This document shows, in pieces, positions 25,750 to 38,496 of a DNA stretch of 64,000 bases (positions within the stretch are counted from its first letter, which is position 1; every line of letters starts with the position of its first letter). The position numbers and the translations under genes are program-made. The notes under the pieces were generated by a model. The model did not search any database. It was not told where the DNA came from and was given only the letters and a program-made list of their open reading frames with translations. Source of the DNA: Ophiosphaerella korrae (taxonomy: Eukaryota; Ascomycota; Dothideomycetes; Pleosporales; Phaeosphaeriaceae); the NCBI GenBank assembly GCA_028456385.1, contig JALNQF010000186.1:19782-83781 (forward strand), read 5' to 3'.

Positions 25750-27440
25750 TTTATATAGGTATTCTTCTTACTATAGCTATATATTATTTTATCTATTCTT
25801 AAAATAGTATAAACTTTATTTTATTAGGATTACGTTCTTTTTAGTCTTTGTATACTTCCTCTATACTTATAACTAGTAAGTATTTTTAAATAAACTTCTA
25901 TTCTTTATTTTGTTCTTCTATATCTATTATTATACAGCTATTATAGCTATATATATCTAGCTAGGCGTACTCTATACCTCTTATACTAACTTATTTCTTA
26001 CTTTCTTGTAGTTCTTTAGAAGAAGCTATAGTAGTTTCTTTACCTAGTACTAGTCCTTTAGCCTAGATTAATAGAATCTAGGGTTCTCTCCTTTCTAAGT
26101 CTTCTATTAGTAGGTCTATTACGTACGCTATCTCTTTTAGCTACGCTTTTATTCTTTCTTTTATTACTACTACTCTATTCTTCTATAGAAAGTATCTTAC
26201 TTTTTACTTACTAGAAAGATATATATAGTAGTTGTCTTTATAATAAAAAGTCTAATAGAGTATTATATATTATATTTCTTTACTCCTTACTACTTTCTTT
26301 TAAGGCTTAGCCTATACTTTTAGTACTTCTTTCTTATTTTTAGTTGTTTTTAACTATATTTCTTTATCTTTCTTATAGTCCTTACTTTTATAGTCTTTTA
26401 CAAAGTATCCTAGTTTTCTATACTTATAATATACTATATCCTTCTTTTTCTATAATTAGTATTCTTTTACGTAGTAGCCTTTCTTACTACAATTAAAGCA
26501 CGTAAAGTCTTTGTTCTTCTTTTTCTTCTTATCCTTGTTAGCGTTAAGGATTATAGGGTCTCTAGTATCCTAGTTTCTAGGTTAGTTACTATACTTGTTC
26601 TTTTTCTATTCTCGAAAGTTGTTATTAATTTAGATTACCTATTACTTTAAGGCTTCTAGTGTTCTAGTTTTCTCTATATAAATTATCTTGTATTAGATTT
26701 TTTTATTTAATCTTTGTTTAAATCGTAATATTAGATCTAATTTATTCTATTCTATATTCTATAATAGTTGTTTAAACTATAATATATATTTAGGAATACT
26801 TTTTTGTTATATAAGTCTCTTAAGCTTTTCTTTAGCTTACTAGGTAATATCTATATCTCTAAATACTACTCTTATTTGCTTAGTAAAGTACTCGTAACTT
26901 CTAAAAATTACTTTAGTTTTATCTTTCTAGGTTATTAGAGAGTATATCGTATAATCTATCTAGTAAGGTTTATACTATCTTATTATATCTTCTTCTAAGT
27001 ATAATCCTATATATATTACCTTCTTTTCTTCTATATTAAAGTATAGTACTTATACGTCTATCTAGAGTTGTACTAATACTATAAAAGGTCTTAGTTTTTC
27101 TCTTGTTCTATTAAACTTCTTAAAGACTAGTATCTTAGGTAGCTTCTTTGTTGTACTTATCTCTAGTCTTTAGGTAATTAGTTCTATCTAGTTCTATCTT
27201 TTAATAATAGCTTTAATTTGTACCTTATTCTACTTTAAATAGTCTTGTAGTTCTTTATTCTATATTTCTAGAGTATTAATTACTATTTTTATATCTTTTT
27301 TCTTAGAGATTAGATTATTTATATAATCCTTAATTACCTTCTATGCTATATTATCTATTAAGTAAATACTTATAGGTGCCTTAGCTACTTATTTAGTTAA
27401 ACTTTCTACTATTGTATTAGCTAGACTATATACTACTTAT
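25750..27440 (-). pseudogene. Element G gag relic
   Basis: Gag on the minus strand. The first CCHC knuckle at 26459-26500 reads CFNCSKKGYYVKEY: the first two Cys codons survive (tgc, tgt), while His and the last Cys are Tyr. This copy confirms that the Tyr-rich motifs of the other copies were CCHC knuckles. The second knuckle is at about 26395-26440. Confidence 0.82.
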
Positions 27441-27473
27441 GCTTCGCTCCTCTTAATAACTAAATTAGTAAGG

Positions 27474-27919
27474 TATTATAGGTTACCTAGGGTCGACTTC
27501 CTAGTAACCTTAGAGTTGTTAGTAGATTAGGAAGTAATAATAAAAGTTTATATTGTAATCTACAATAAGCTTGTAATAATAGAATAATTCTTGTAATATT
27601 AATATATTGTCGCTTGTAGTTAATAATTGAATTACTAATACTATCCTAATAATAGACGTTACTACTAACTATATACCTATAGTATTTGTACAGCTTTGTA
27701 GCTTCGTAGCTACTAAGCCTTACGAAGCTGCGAAGTTCTATAACTACTAGCTTCGTAGCTTTGTAATTGCTAAGCCTTACGAAGCTATAAAGTTATTACG
27801 TGTCCCTATTATAATTAACTTCCTAATTAACTTTGTTGTCCTATAGATCGTAAATATAGTTATTGTCTATTTTAGGACTAATTAGTTCTATCTAGTTTTG
27901 TTCTATTATAGCTGTAATA
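27474..27919 (-). repeat. 5' LTR of element G (446 bp, reversed)
   Basis: Partner of 20870-21315. It retains more ancestral bases, e.g. GGGTCGACTTCC against GAGTTAACTTCC, and GAAGCTGCGAAG. Confidence 0.9.
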
Positions 27920-28203
27920 TTTTATATATAGAAGTTATATAGGTCTTAATTTTATACTAAAATTAGTTAAAACCTTAGCTTTATACTTAGTAAATAATAA
28001 TTTTAACTCTAAAAAATTATTAATATAACTCTTTTATAGTTAACTTCTTTAACTCTAACTACTACTACAACCTAATAGGTATTATTAGTTAATTAGAGCC
28101 TTTTTTAAGCTCTAGGAATTTACTCTTTAAAAGGAGAGAGACGTATAAAAGAGTTATCTCTTATATCTCTTATTTTTAAACTAATATTATAAACTTACTA
28201 ATA
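27920..28203 (+). pseudogene. hAT-like relic F1, part 2
   Basis: Right-hand continuation of F1 after element G; it matches 59834-60115 of F2. It is cut at 28203 by the LTR of element H. Compared with F2, about 24 bp are missing at the inverted repeat near 28175-28200, consistent with slippage between repeated AACTTACTAATATT blocks. Confidence 0.7.
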
Positions 28204-28655
28204 TATTATAGGTATAATAAGAGAAATCGAGATAAAGCTAATTAGTCTTAACTTAAGTACTAACAAAGTATAAGATAAGTAGAGTAATAACCTAGATTAG
28301 AAAGTAAACTACAATTTAAATACGTAATATAAAGTAATCTATAATAATATATAATAGATTAGTATAATATATAATAGATTAGTATAATCTATAATTACGT
28401 ATAATAGATTAAAGTAATCTATAAAGTTATAAAAACAAATTAGTAAGAATATATAGTTAGTAATAATACGTATTATTAGGATAGTATTAGTAATTTAATC
28501 TTTAACTAAAAGTAATAATACTTAATATTATAAGACCTCTTTTATTATTTATAGCCTATTATAGATTACTATATAAGCCTTTATTATTACCTTTTAATTT
28601 ACTAATACTCTTTTATAGTAGTTACTTGTAGTTAATAATAAAAAACCTAGTTATA
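28204..28655 (+). repeat. 5' LTR of family-1 element H (452 bp)
   Basis: Starts TATTATAGGTATAATAAGAG and ends CCTAGTTATA, followed by the same leader (ACTAATTTAGTTATTA) as in D, E and K. The central module consists of 20-30 bp units with TAATCTATAA...TAATAGATTA. It differs from the LTR at 40590, so the two are not the ends of one insertion. Confidence 0.85.
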
Positions 28656-30191
28656 CCTTACTAATTTAGTTATTAAGAGAAGTAAAGTATAAGTAGTATA
28701 TAGTCTAAGCTAATATAATAGTAGAAAGCTTAACTAAAAAAAGAAGTAAAGTACTTCTAAGTAGTTATAGGTTAGATAGAACTAACTAGGTAGTAGTTAA
28801 AATATACTTAAACAACTTAATTACTAAAAAAGGAGATATATAACTTATAATTAAAGCCCTAGAGACGTAGAATAAAGTTTAAATTAAAGCTATTACAGTA
28901 GGATAAAACTAGATAGAATAAACTACCTAGAGATTAGAAATAAGTACGACTAAGAAGCTACCTAAAATACTTATACTTAAGAAATTTAATAGAATAAAGA
29001 AGAAACTAAGACTTTTTCTAGCCTTAGTATAACTATAGATAGATGTATAGGTACTACACTTTAATATAGAAGAAAAGAAGGTTATATATATTAGAATATA
29101 CCTAAAAAAGAAGGCTACAAGATAGTTTAAACCTTACTAGATAGACTATAGCTTATAAGTACTATAAATAAAAAAAGATAAAATAATAGCTATCTTTAGA
29201 AGCTATAAATACTTTGTATAAAATATAAGAGTAGTATTTAGAGATATTAATATTACCTAATAAGTAGAAGAAAAGCTTAAAAAACTTAAGTAATAGAAAA
29301 GTATTCCTAAATATATATTAGAATATAAATAACTATTATAAAATATAGATTAGAATAAACTATCTCTTATATTAAAGTTTAAATAAAGACTAAATAAAAA
29401 AATCTAATATAAACTAATTTAGATAGAAATACTAAGTATACTAATAGCTCTAAAAGTATAGGTAATATAAGTTAATAATAACCTCTAAGAATAGAGAATA
29501 AATAAATATAGTAGATACTATAGTAATTATAACGCTAGAGACTATATAATATTAGATACTAATAAAGATAGTAAAAAGAAGAATAAAGACTTTATATACT
29601 TTAATTATAGTAAAAAAGGCTACTATATAAAAGACTACTAATTAAAGAAAAAAGATATAGTATATAATAAATATAAGAAACTAAGATACTTTAAAAAAGA
29701 CTATAGAAGTAAAAATCCTAAAAAAGAAAAAGAAGCTTAGTCTAAGATAACTAAGGACAAGAAAGAAGTACCTAAAGTATAGGCTAAGCCCTAAGAAAAA
29801 GTAGTAGTAAGTAAAGAATTATAATATATAATACTTTACTAGACTTTGTATTATAAAAATAACTATTACGTATACCTTTCTAGTAAATAGAGAGTAGAAT
29901 AGTTCTTATAAAAGAATAGAGTAGTAGTAATAAAAGAGAAAATCTAAGAATAAATTAAAGAAACTAATATAGTTACTTCTAAAAGTAATAAAGAGTAAGT
30001 TAAAACTAAAAGTATAAAATACGCCTAAATTAATAAAAGCTATAATAGATATAGTAGAATAAAATAAGTATTAGTAGTTTATTTAGAAATACTTACTAGT
30101 TATAAGTATAGAAGAAGCGTATAAAGATTAGAAAATACATAATTCTAAGAATATAAAGTTTATAGTATACTAGTAATAGATAGAGTAATAT
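28656..30191 (+). pseudogene. Element H gag relic
   Basis: Family-1 gag with leader. CCHC knuckles lie at about 29595-29640 (YFNYSKKGYYIKDY) and 29650-29705. It is cut at 30191 by element I. The expected continuation (protease, RT) is absent from the window. Confidence 0.8.
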
Positions 30192-30634
30192 TGTTATAAT
30201 ACTAAGTAGTAAGTAAGCTATTATATTACACGCAATTAGGCTAGGTAATATAGCGTAGTAGAACACGTAACTATTTAGTAGTAAACGCTCTAGAGCGAAC
30301 GCTTTAGAGTAAACGCTCTAGAATAAGCGCTCTAGAGCGAACGCTTTAGAGTAAGCGCTTAGAAATAAACACTAGATAGTAAGTATATAGGAACGTTAAT
30401 AGACCTTTATAGACTATTATATTTAATCTCTTCTTTACTTCTTATCTTAATAGAGTATTATAACTAATACTTTAATTAGATTCTTATCTACCTATTAATA
30501 CTTATATACCTTGTAATACTCTAATAAAAGCTAACTATTAATTAAGTTAAGTAACTAACTTATTTATTAACCTCGCCTGTCTTATAGAAGCCTACTTACT
30601 CTTTTTACTTTTACCTAGTTCTAAGGACTTAATA
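30192..30634 (+). repeat. 5' LTR of element I (443 bp)
   Basis: TGTTATAATACTAAG...GGACTTAATA; the leading TG has survived. It carries six 14-bp units, among them AATAAGCGCTCTAGAG, a variant shared with the inverted LTR at 35720-36162 but not with B or C. Confidence 0.9.
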
Positions 30635-30639
30635 TATTA

Positions 30640-32400
30640 AACACCTTTAAGATAAGTAATACGTTAATAAATATAGACAACTAGCGTATAGGAGTAACTT
30701 ATATAGCTACTTCTAAGGTTACTAAGCTAGACCTCTACTATAAAGAATAAAATAAGCTTAAGCTATAGATCTTATAACTTAATCTTTTCTTTAAAGTAGA
30801 CTAAGTTTAAGATAAAGATAGAGCTATACTTATATTATCTTATATAAGGGTTAAGGTAGAGAAATAGGTTACGCTATACTTTAAGAAATACTTTAATAAT
30901 AATAATAATAACTATAACAAGATATTTAAAGAATAGATTAAGGTTAAAAATAAAGTATAATAAGCCTTTCTACTAGTAAATAAGATAGTAGTAGTAGAGT
31001 AAGTAATATAGTAGCTATAATAATACAAGGTAGTAGTAGACTATACTAATAAGTTCTAAAGCTACGCGATATAAATAGAATAGAGTAATAAGTTATTAAT
31101 AAGGATATTTTAATAAGAACTTAAAAGTAATATTTAAAGTAAGCTAATATATAGTAGAGTTGTAATTAAGACGTTAGAAGACTTAATAGAAGAAGTAATT
31201 TAAGTTAATAACTATATATATAAATATATAGTAAAAGCTAAGAATATAAGAGTACTACGTATAGAAAGTAAGAAGTATAAACCTAAGTATAAGTACTAAC
31301 GTAAATACAAGAATAACTAAGTTTAGAGTAGCTATAGATACTTTAAGCTAGACGAGATATACGTTAATAATATAAACTTAAGAAAATAAGAATACTATTA
31401 CTATAAGAACCTTAAGAGAGTAGAAAGCTAAAAATACTATAAGTATAGTAAAATAAGGCACTTAGTAAAGAATTACTAAGTAAAGAACAAGATTATATAA
31501 TAAATTAATATACTTAAGTAGTAAGATAATAATAGAGAAGAAGAATAGGAAGTAATCTCTAGAAAAAGCTAGGAGAAGAGAGATTATAAGACTATAAACC
31601 TCTAGTAATAAGATATAAGTAAAAGATCTAACTACTATAAGATTATTATACAACTAATAAACCTTATAATAGATAACAAGGTAGAAGCTATAAAGATACT
31701 ACTAGGAATATAAAGCTATATAAGAAAGTATTAGCTAAAGTAGAAATAAGCTAAGATAGATACTTTAGAATACCTTTAGCTATACTAAAGAAGGGTAGAG
31801 TATAGGTGTAAGACAACGCTATATCTAGGAAGGTAAGTATATATAGCCTAGGATAAGAATAAGAAAGAAAACTAAGAGCCTAAGACCTTTAAATACAAAA
31901 CAGTACCTAAGACGTTAGAGCTAAGGTAAAAGAATATTAAGGTACAAGATAGATTTATAAAAGAAATCTAGAGACTAGTAGATAGCTACTACTTAGTAAA
32001 AAAATAGTAAGATAAAGAATACTAGATATATAAAGTAAAGTAAACCTAGTAATATAAATTATTATATACTAATAATAATTAGGCGCTAATTATTATAGAT
32101 CTAGTATTAATATAAGAACTATAATACTAGCTATACTTATATAACCTAAACTATCTACTACTATTATAGATAGGATATTACTATAATAACTACTTTACTT
32201 ACTATTCTAATAAGATAGGATCTAGATATTTCTCTTATAAGAGATCTAGATATAAATAGAACTAAGAAGAGTATATAAATATAAAATATAAATAATACTT
32301 ATAAGATAAGTAAGAAGTAGAGTACTTTCTAGGTATAACTAAAGAAGATATAAATACAAGTAAGATACTTATAAATAACTAATATAGAGAGATTAAAATA
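30640..32400 (+). pseudogene. Element I gag relic
   Basis: Colinear with B 1620-3400. The knuckle lies at about 31430-31475 (KYYKYSKIRHLVKNY); His is kept and a Gly reads Arg. A minus-strand ORF at 31462-31653 overlaps this relic on the wrong strand and is not a gene. Confidence 0.72.
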
Positions 32401-35400
32401 CTTTAAAGATTTTAGTAAAAGATAAATAAAAATTATAAGATTAAGTCTTTTTTAAGTAAATAGCTAATACTAGATATATATCTAGAAGCTATAATACTAT
32501 TAATACTAAAAGACTTATTAAACTCTTAGTAAAGGTAAAAAGAAAAAGAATAAAAGTATTAGTAGATTTAGAGTTATTTATAAACTTAATTATACTTAAA
32601 GTAGTAAAATAAGTAGGACTCTAACTATAAGTAAAAAAGATACTATATTACATTTATATTATAAATAGATAACTAATACTAAGAAACTAAATAGTTAGTA
32701 ATAAAGTAACTATAGAGATTATTATTTAAGGATATAGTAGAAAGATTACCTTAGATATATTAGTTTTAGCTAATAAAAATATTATACTAAGACTCTTATA
32801 GCTATAAGAGTTTAATCCTAGAGTTAATTAAAAAAACTAGAACTTCTTATTTAATAACTATAAAGACGTACGTAGATCTAAGCTTATATATTAGTAGTAT
32901 TTAATAGTAGATAAGAAAGTACTATATAAGATAGTAGCTTTAATAGTAACTTATTAAGAGAGAATAAGTACTTCTATAAGTACTAGTAAGGTACTAAGCT
33001 AAGAAGTAAAAGTAGAGAAGTAATATATAACTTTTAAAATCCTAAAATAATATAAGAAGTTTAGCTACTTATTTATAAAAGAGATAGATATACTAGTATT
33101 ACTTAAGTACTAACTTTAAGACTATATAATTAAGTTATAAAAAAGAAAAGAGCTACTTTTTAGACTTATTTACTAATTAATAGAGAGTAAATTAGTAATA
33201 CTCTAAAAAAGACTAAATAGAGATCTAAAGAAAAGATATATACAAGTATCTTTATTATTAGTAAGATTTCTAATTCTTTTTATACTAAAGAAGAAGAGAC
33301 TACTAAAGATATATATAGACTACTAAAAACTAAATAATATTATAGTAAAAGACTAATACCTACTACTAAATATAGATAAACTCTAAGATAAGCTAAGCTA
33401 AGCTAAGATTTTTATAAAACTAGACCTAAAAGATAGATACTACTTAACATAAATTAAGGTAAGTAAAGAGTAGAAGATAGCGTTCTAAATATACTATAGA
33501 TATTATAAGTATATAGTAATACTCTTTAGACTAATAAATATACTAGTAATATTCTAAAGACTAATTAATAATATATTATAAGAATACTTAGATAAGTTTA
33601 TTATAGCTTACTTAGATAATATACTAATATATTCTAAAGAAGAAAGTAAGTATATAGAGTAAGTAATAATAGTACTATAGTACTTAGACTAATATAACCT
33701 ATAACTAAAGCTAGAGAAGTATAAATAGTATAAGATAAAAGTAGAGTTTCTAAGATATATAATAAGTATTAACAAAGTTAAGATAAGCTAAAAAAAGATT
33801 AAAGTAGTAAAAGAATAAAAAGAACCTAAGATAGTTAAAGACGTATAATTATTCCTAAGATTTATTAACTTTAACTAATACTTTATAAAAAGCTTTTTAA
33901 AAAAAGTACTACTACTTATAAAGCTTATAAAAAAAGATATAATATAAGAATAAAGAGTAGAGTAGAAATAAGCTTATAAAGAGCTTAAGTAAGCCTATAT
34001 TATACTACTAGTTCTAAAGTAATTTTATAGTAATAAGACCTTAGTTATTAAAACTAATATATCTAACCTAGCTTATAGAGCAATAGCGCTATAAGAGTAT
34101 AAAGAGAAGTAGTATCTAATTATATACTATTTAGAGAAGTTTATAGAATAAGAAGAAAGATATAATATATATAATAAAGAGCTACTTATAATAGTTAATA
34201 TACTTAAGTATTAGAGAGTATATATTAAAAACGTAGTAGAGGTAATTATTAAGATAGATTATAAGAACCTAATATACATTATAATAAGTAAGAAGTTAAA
34301 AGATAAGTAGATATAATAGTTAGAACTACTAAGATAGTATAAATTTAAGATATAGTATATACTAAGTAAGGAAAATAGCTAAGTAGACGCGCTTAGCTAA
34401 AGATATAATATTATAGGAAAAAGATAAGTAGTAGAAGAAGCTATACTCTAAGATAATAGATAAGAATACTTAGTACTAAATATATAACTAGTAGAGAAAT
34501 AAGAAATTAATAACCTAGTTAGAATTATAAATAAAGTTCTAAAAGAGTTATAAAAAGTAATTATATAATAATACTATAATAACCTAGTATATAAGTACTT
34601 AGGGATTATATAAACTATAGAACTAATTTAGAGGAATTATAGATTTAGTAAGATAAAAGAGAAAGTAATATAGTTTATTAAAGAATACGTAGATTACTAG
34701 AAGAATAAGTATAAGATATATACACCCTATAAAGAAATATAAGTAATTAAGATACTAGAAAAACTATAAATAGATATTATAATAGACTTTATTATAGAAC
34801 TACTAATATTAAAAGACTTAGTAATAAGAATAAGATATAATATAATAATAGTAATTATAGACTAATTTATAAAATATACTAAGATAGAGAAATTCTAAAG
34901 TAACTATATAGTAAATTAGCTAAGATATATACTACTAGACGTACTAATATAAAGATATAAAATACTAAAAAGTATTATTAGTAATAGAGATAAGCTTTTT
35001 ATATCTAATTACTAGATAACGCTACTTATAGTAATAGAGATAAAAAAGAAGCTATTAATAGCCTATTATCTATAGATAGATAGATAGATAGAGTAGACTA
35101 ATAAAATATTAAAAATATACCTAAAGATTTATAGTAATTAGAAGTAGAATAATTAGGTATTACTATTACCTATAGTATAATTAGTATATAATAATAAGTA
35201 CTTAGAAGTAATAAGTAAAATACTATATTTTATAAACTATAGGATATACTCTAATTTATTTAAGAGAATACTACTAGAACTTAAGATAGAAGTAGTATTA
35301 GTTAGAGTTAAAGATATATAAGAACTCTATAATAAGATAAGATAAAAACTAGAAAAAGCTTAGAAATAAAGTATTTTATATATTAACTAAAAATAAAAAA

Positions 35401-35719
35401 TAGTACCTTAGCTAAAAGAAAGAGATAAAGTATATCTTTATATAAAGAATCTATAGATAAAGTAACTTAGTAAAAGACTAGACTATATTAAGGTTAGACT
35501 ATTTTTAGTTAAAGAAGATAATAAGCTAGTAATAAAAATACTAGAACTACCTAAAGATACTAAGGTATACCCTAAGTTCTATATAAGCCTACTAGAACTA
35601 GCTAAGCTAAAAATACTAGTATAGCGACAATTCTAATATTAGAAAGAAGAGGATAATAAGTTTAAAGTTAAAGACCTATAAAGATGTTAAGAAATAGAAC
35701 GTAATACTTTCTAAAGTAT
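32400..35719 (+). pseudogene. Element I pol relic, truncated
   Basis: The protease active site reads D-L-E at 32564-32572 (ancestral D-S-G). The RT box is YLDN at 33609-33620 (GAT to AAT), where B still has YLDD. RNase H is at about 34030-34420 and integrase at about 34760-35240. The frame ends within the chromodomain at 35719, where the inverted LTR begins. More RIP-altered than B. Confidence 0.83.
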
Positions 35720-36162
35720 TATTAAGTCCTTAGAACTAGGTAAGAGTAACGAAGGCAAGTAAGCTTCTATAAGATAGGCGAAGTTAATAAACAAGTTAGT
35801 TACTTAACTTAATTAATAGTTAGCTCTTATTAGAGTATTATAAGGTATATAAGTATTAATAGATAGATAAGAATCTATTTAAAGTATTAGTTATAATACT
35901 CTATTAAGATAAGAGTATAAAGAAGAGATTAAATATAATAGTTTATAAAGGTCTATTAACGTTCCTATATACTTACTATTAGTATTTATTTCTAAGCGCT
36001 TACTCTAGAGTGTTTACTCTAGAGCGCTTATTCTAGAGTGTTTACTCTAGAGCGTTCGCTCTAGAGCGTTTACTACTAAATAGTTATATATTCTACTACG
36101 CTGTATTACCTAGCCTAATTACGTATAATATAATAGCTTACCTACTACTTAGTATTTTAATA
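35720..36162 (-). repeat. Lone family-2 LTR in inverted orientation
   Basis: A complete 443-bp LTR on the minus strand between the truncated pol of I and the truncated pol of a third family. Its flanks (AGTAT left, GGCGT right) are not a target duplication, and no family-2 internal sequence follows on its right. Its 14-bp units are most like those of the 5' LTR of I. It is best read as the product of ectopic LTR recombination. Confidence 0.8.
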
Positions 36163-36560
36163 GGCGTATAGTAGCTTAAATTAGCCTAACTATATTTAAA
36201 ATAGATATACCTAGCCTAAAGAGAGCGTACTTAGTCTTTTACGCGTTACTACTAGAAAAATATACTTCTAATAGTATAATTACGTAACTAGATAACTTAA
36301 TAGAAGAAGCTTTAAATATAATAGATAAAGACGTATATATTATAAAAAAAGTAAGAGAAAGAAAGTAAAGTAAGGATAGAAAATAGCTATATCTAATAAA
36401 ATAGAAAAATTACCTAGAAAACTAGAATACTTAAGAACTAGTAGCTAATCTTTCCTTAGAAGCTCTAAATTAGCTCTAGAGAAAGTATAAACTTACTTAT
36501 ATAATAAGAAAGAAGTATAAGAAGTAAAAGGCCTAATAAGTTAAGAATAGCCTTTACTTT
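36163..36560 (+). pseudogene. Third gypsy family (M): integrase end and chromodomain relic
   Basis: The plus frame reads IFKIDIPSLKRAYLVFYA, which corresponds to the L-P...H-P-V-F-H-x-S-L-L motif at the integrase C terminus. After LLLEKYTS a chromodomain follows at about 36330-36470: YLIKWK-type YLI K*KNYLEN*NT*EPVANL. It differs in sequence from families 1, 2 and 4. The 5' part is lost at the LTR junction (36162). Confidence 0.7.
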
Positions 36561-38496
36561 TAGAAAGAGATAAGTAGAAAAGCTTATAGCTACCTTTGCC
36601 TTTATATAAAAGTTTTTTTTTTTAGCTTTAAAGGTTTTTTTTAGGTATTTAATAGCGCTAATAGTAAAAAATATTAAGTCTCTAAGAAAAATACTAAGAT
36701 ATTACAAATTAGTGTATATTAGTATAATTAGACTTAGAATAGTATTAACTACTAAAGAAATCTATTTTAAAGCTATACTAAGGCTAAAGTATTATACTTA
36801 AAGTATCTAAATCTATAACTACTACTTATTACTCTACTTAAGTATAATCTAAGCTAATTTAGCCTAATCTATACCCTATTAAGTAATCCTAGGACTAACT
36901 ACGCTTACTCCTAGCTAAGCTCTTCTTAGTAAGAGTTCTCTTAGTATAAGCTAAAGTAGCCTAGTAAGCTACCTTAGTAACCTATTTAGCTTCTTTAGCG
37001 TTCTTAAGAGCTTACTTAGCTTTAGTAAAGATAATAGTACTTATTCTAAAGTACTAAAGGCTAGATTAGTATAACCTAAGCTAATTAAAGCTAACTAAAG
37101 TTACTTACCTTCTTTTTAAGAGTATTAAAGATACTAGAGTTAGAATCTTTTTCTAGAGTATACTTTTTAGCGTTTTTACACTTTATAATACTTTACTTAG
37201 AATAATTATAGCTAAAAAAGTAAATACTAGACTAGAACTCCTTATTAAAGCTAAGCTTACTACTATAAAAGAATAAGTACTTATAATAAAGCTTATACTA
37301 CCTAAAATAAGTTATATTAGTATAATTTAAGTTAATTAAAGCTAATTAGGATATAGTACTTACTTTTAAATCTTAGCTAGGACCTTACTTACTACTTTAG
37401 TTGTAGTAGCGTACTTTATACTAGTAGAGCTCTCTACTTTTAAAGCTACTTCTAATTTTCTTTTAAAATAGTATAAAGAACCTAAAGTAAAGTAGAGAGG
37501 CTATATAGATATTAGTATAAGCTAATCTAAGCTAATTTAACTTAAATAACTTATAGTAATATAATCTTAACTAGTAGTATAGTACTTCTAGTAATACTTA
37601 ATCTACTTATTACTTTCTTATATACTAGACTATAACTAATCCTTAAAGTCTATAATATAACTAATAAAGCTACTAGTATAGTTATTATTAGTATAAGAAG
37701 ATAAATAGTATATATATAGTACTATAGTATAGAGACTATACTTACTTATAGTGTTTAAGTAATACTCTTTTATAGATTTAGGTATTACGTCTTAAATTAA
37801 GTTAAAGTAGCGTAAACTAGCTATACTAGTACTATAGTATATAACAAGGAGGCTACCTAAGTCCTATAAGGCTAGTTAGTAACAATTTATATAAAAAGAG
37901 CCTAATTTAAGCTAATTTAAGCCTTTCCTAAGAGGAGATAAATAGGCCTAAAATACGTACCTAGTAGTAAATAGAAAAAAGTTAGTATATAAGTAAAGGA
38001 GGTAAGGTCCCTATATATACTAAGGAGAGGCACTAAAGCTAAGTATAATCTTATACTAGTGCGTATATATACGTAAAATTAGTAAGTATAAGTAAAAGTA
38101 AAATTATTAAAGTAAAAGTAAAATCTTACTTTACCTTATAACTTATATTTACTTTAAAATACTCTATATTAGACCTTTAGTAAAAGATTAAGGAAATATA
38201 TACTAATAACCTTATAAGAGCTAAAATTAGCCTAAAGTAGGTTAGGATAGCTAAAGTTAACCTTCTTTTTACTTAGCTAGGATATCTAGGCCTATAAGGA
38301 AAGATAATATTAGGAACTACTTTATCTTAAGTTAGCTTAAAGTAGTTAGCTCTAGGAGAAAGGTATATAAGCTCTTTAAAGGAATTACTAGCTAGTTAGT
38401 AATTACTCTATCTATTACTATACTTTTTACTATAACTTAACTCTCTATACTCTTACTATAACGCCTCTAATCTACGAGTAACTTAGCTTAATAGTT
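36561..38496 (+). other. Unassigned AT-rich segment with recurring TTAGTATAA / AAGCTAATT motif
   Basis: No reading frame was recognised. Poly-T runs occur at about 36609-36650. TTAGTATAA or near variants recur at about 36719, 36838, 37065, 37318, 37512 and 37688, mostly followed by AAGCTAATTTA or AAGCTAATTAAAG; another AATTTAAGCTAATTTAAGCC is at about 37902-37922. The spacing is irregular (119-253 bp), so it is not a plain tandem array. It could be the 3' extension or LTR of family M, or a separate repeat. A direct repeat AAGTAAAAGTAAAAT lies at about 38088 and 38113. Confidence 0.4.

Larger units (their letters stand above)
20870..27919 (-). mobile_element. Family-1 Ty3/gypsy element G, complete, reversed, RIP-inactivated
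   Basis: A 7050-bp element inserted in hAT copy F1. The 446-bp LTRs are at 20870-21315 and 27474-27919. The target duplication is TTTTA (20865-20869 and 27920-27924). The uninterrupted target is preserved in F2 at 59834-59838, which proves both the limits and the duplication. On the minus strand the order is gag, pol, then the 3' extension with a plus-strand antisense gene. Confidence 0.94.
30192..35719 (+). mobile_element. Family-2 element I, 3'-truncated in the chromodomain
   Basis: The 5' LTR is at 30192-30634 (443 bp), followed by gag and pol colinear with element B as far as FKVKDL*RC*EIERNTF (the beginning of the chromodomain). There it stops at 35719 and meets an LTR in the opposite orientation. 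The 3' extension and the 3' LTR are missing. The left flank is AATAT (30187-30191); no right duplicate exists because the 3' end is lost. Confidence 0.85.

Noticed and set aside
31462..31653. 63-codon minus-strand ORF
   Set aside because: Antisense shadow of the gag relic of element I; not conserved in B or C; hydrophobic composition comes from AT-rich codons, so no membrane protein is inferred.
36163..36560. Stand-alone chromodomain gene (heterochromatin protein)
   Set aside because: The upstream frame shows an integrase C-terminal motif (VFYA...LLLEKY), so it is a gypsy pol tail.
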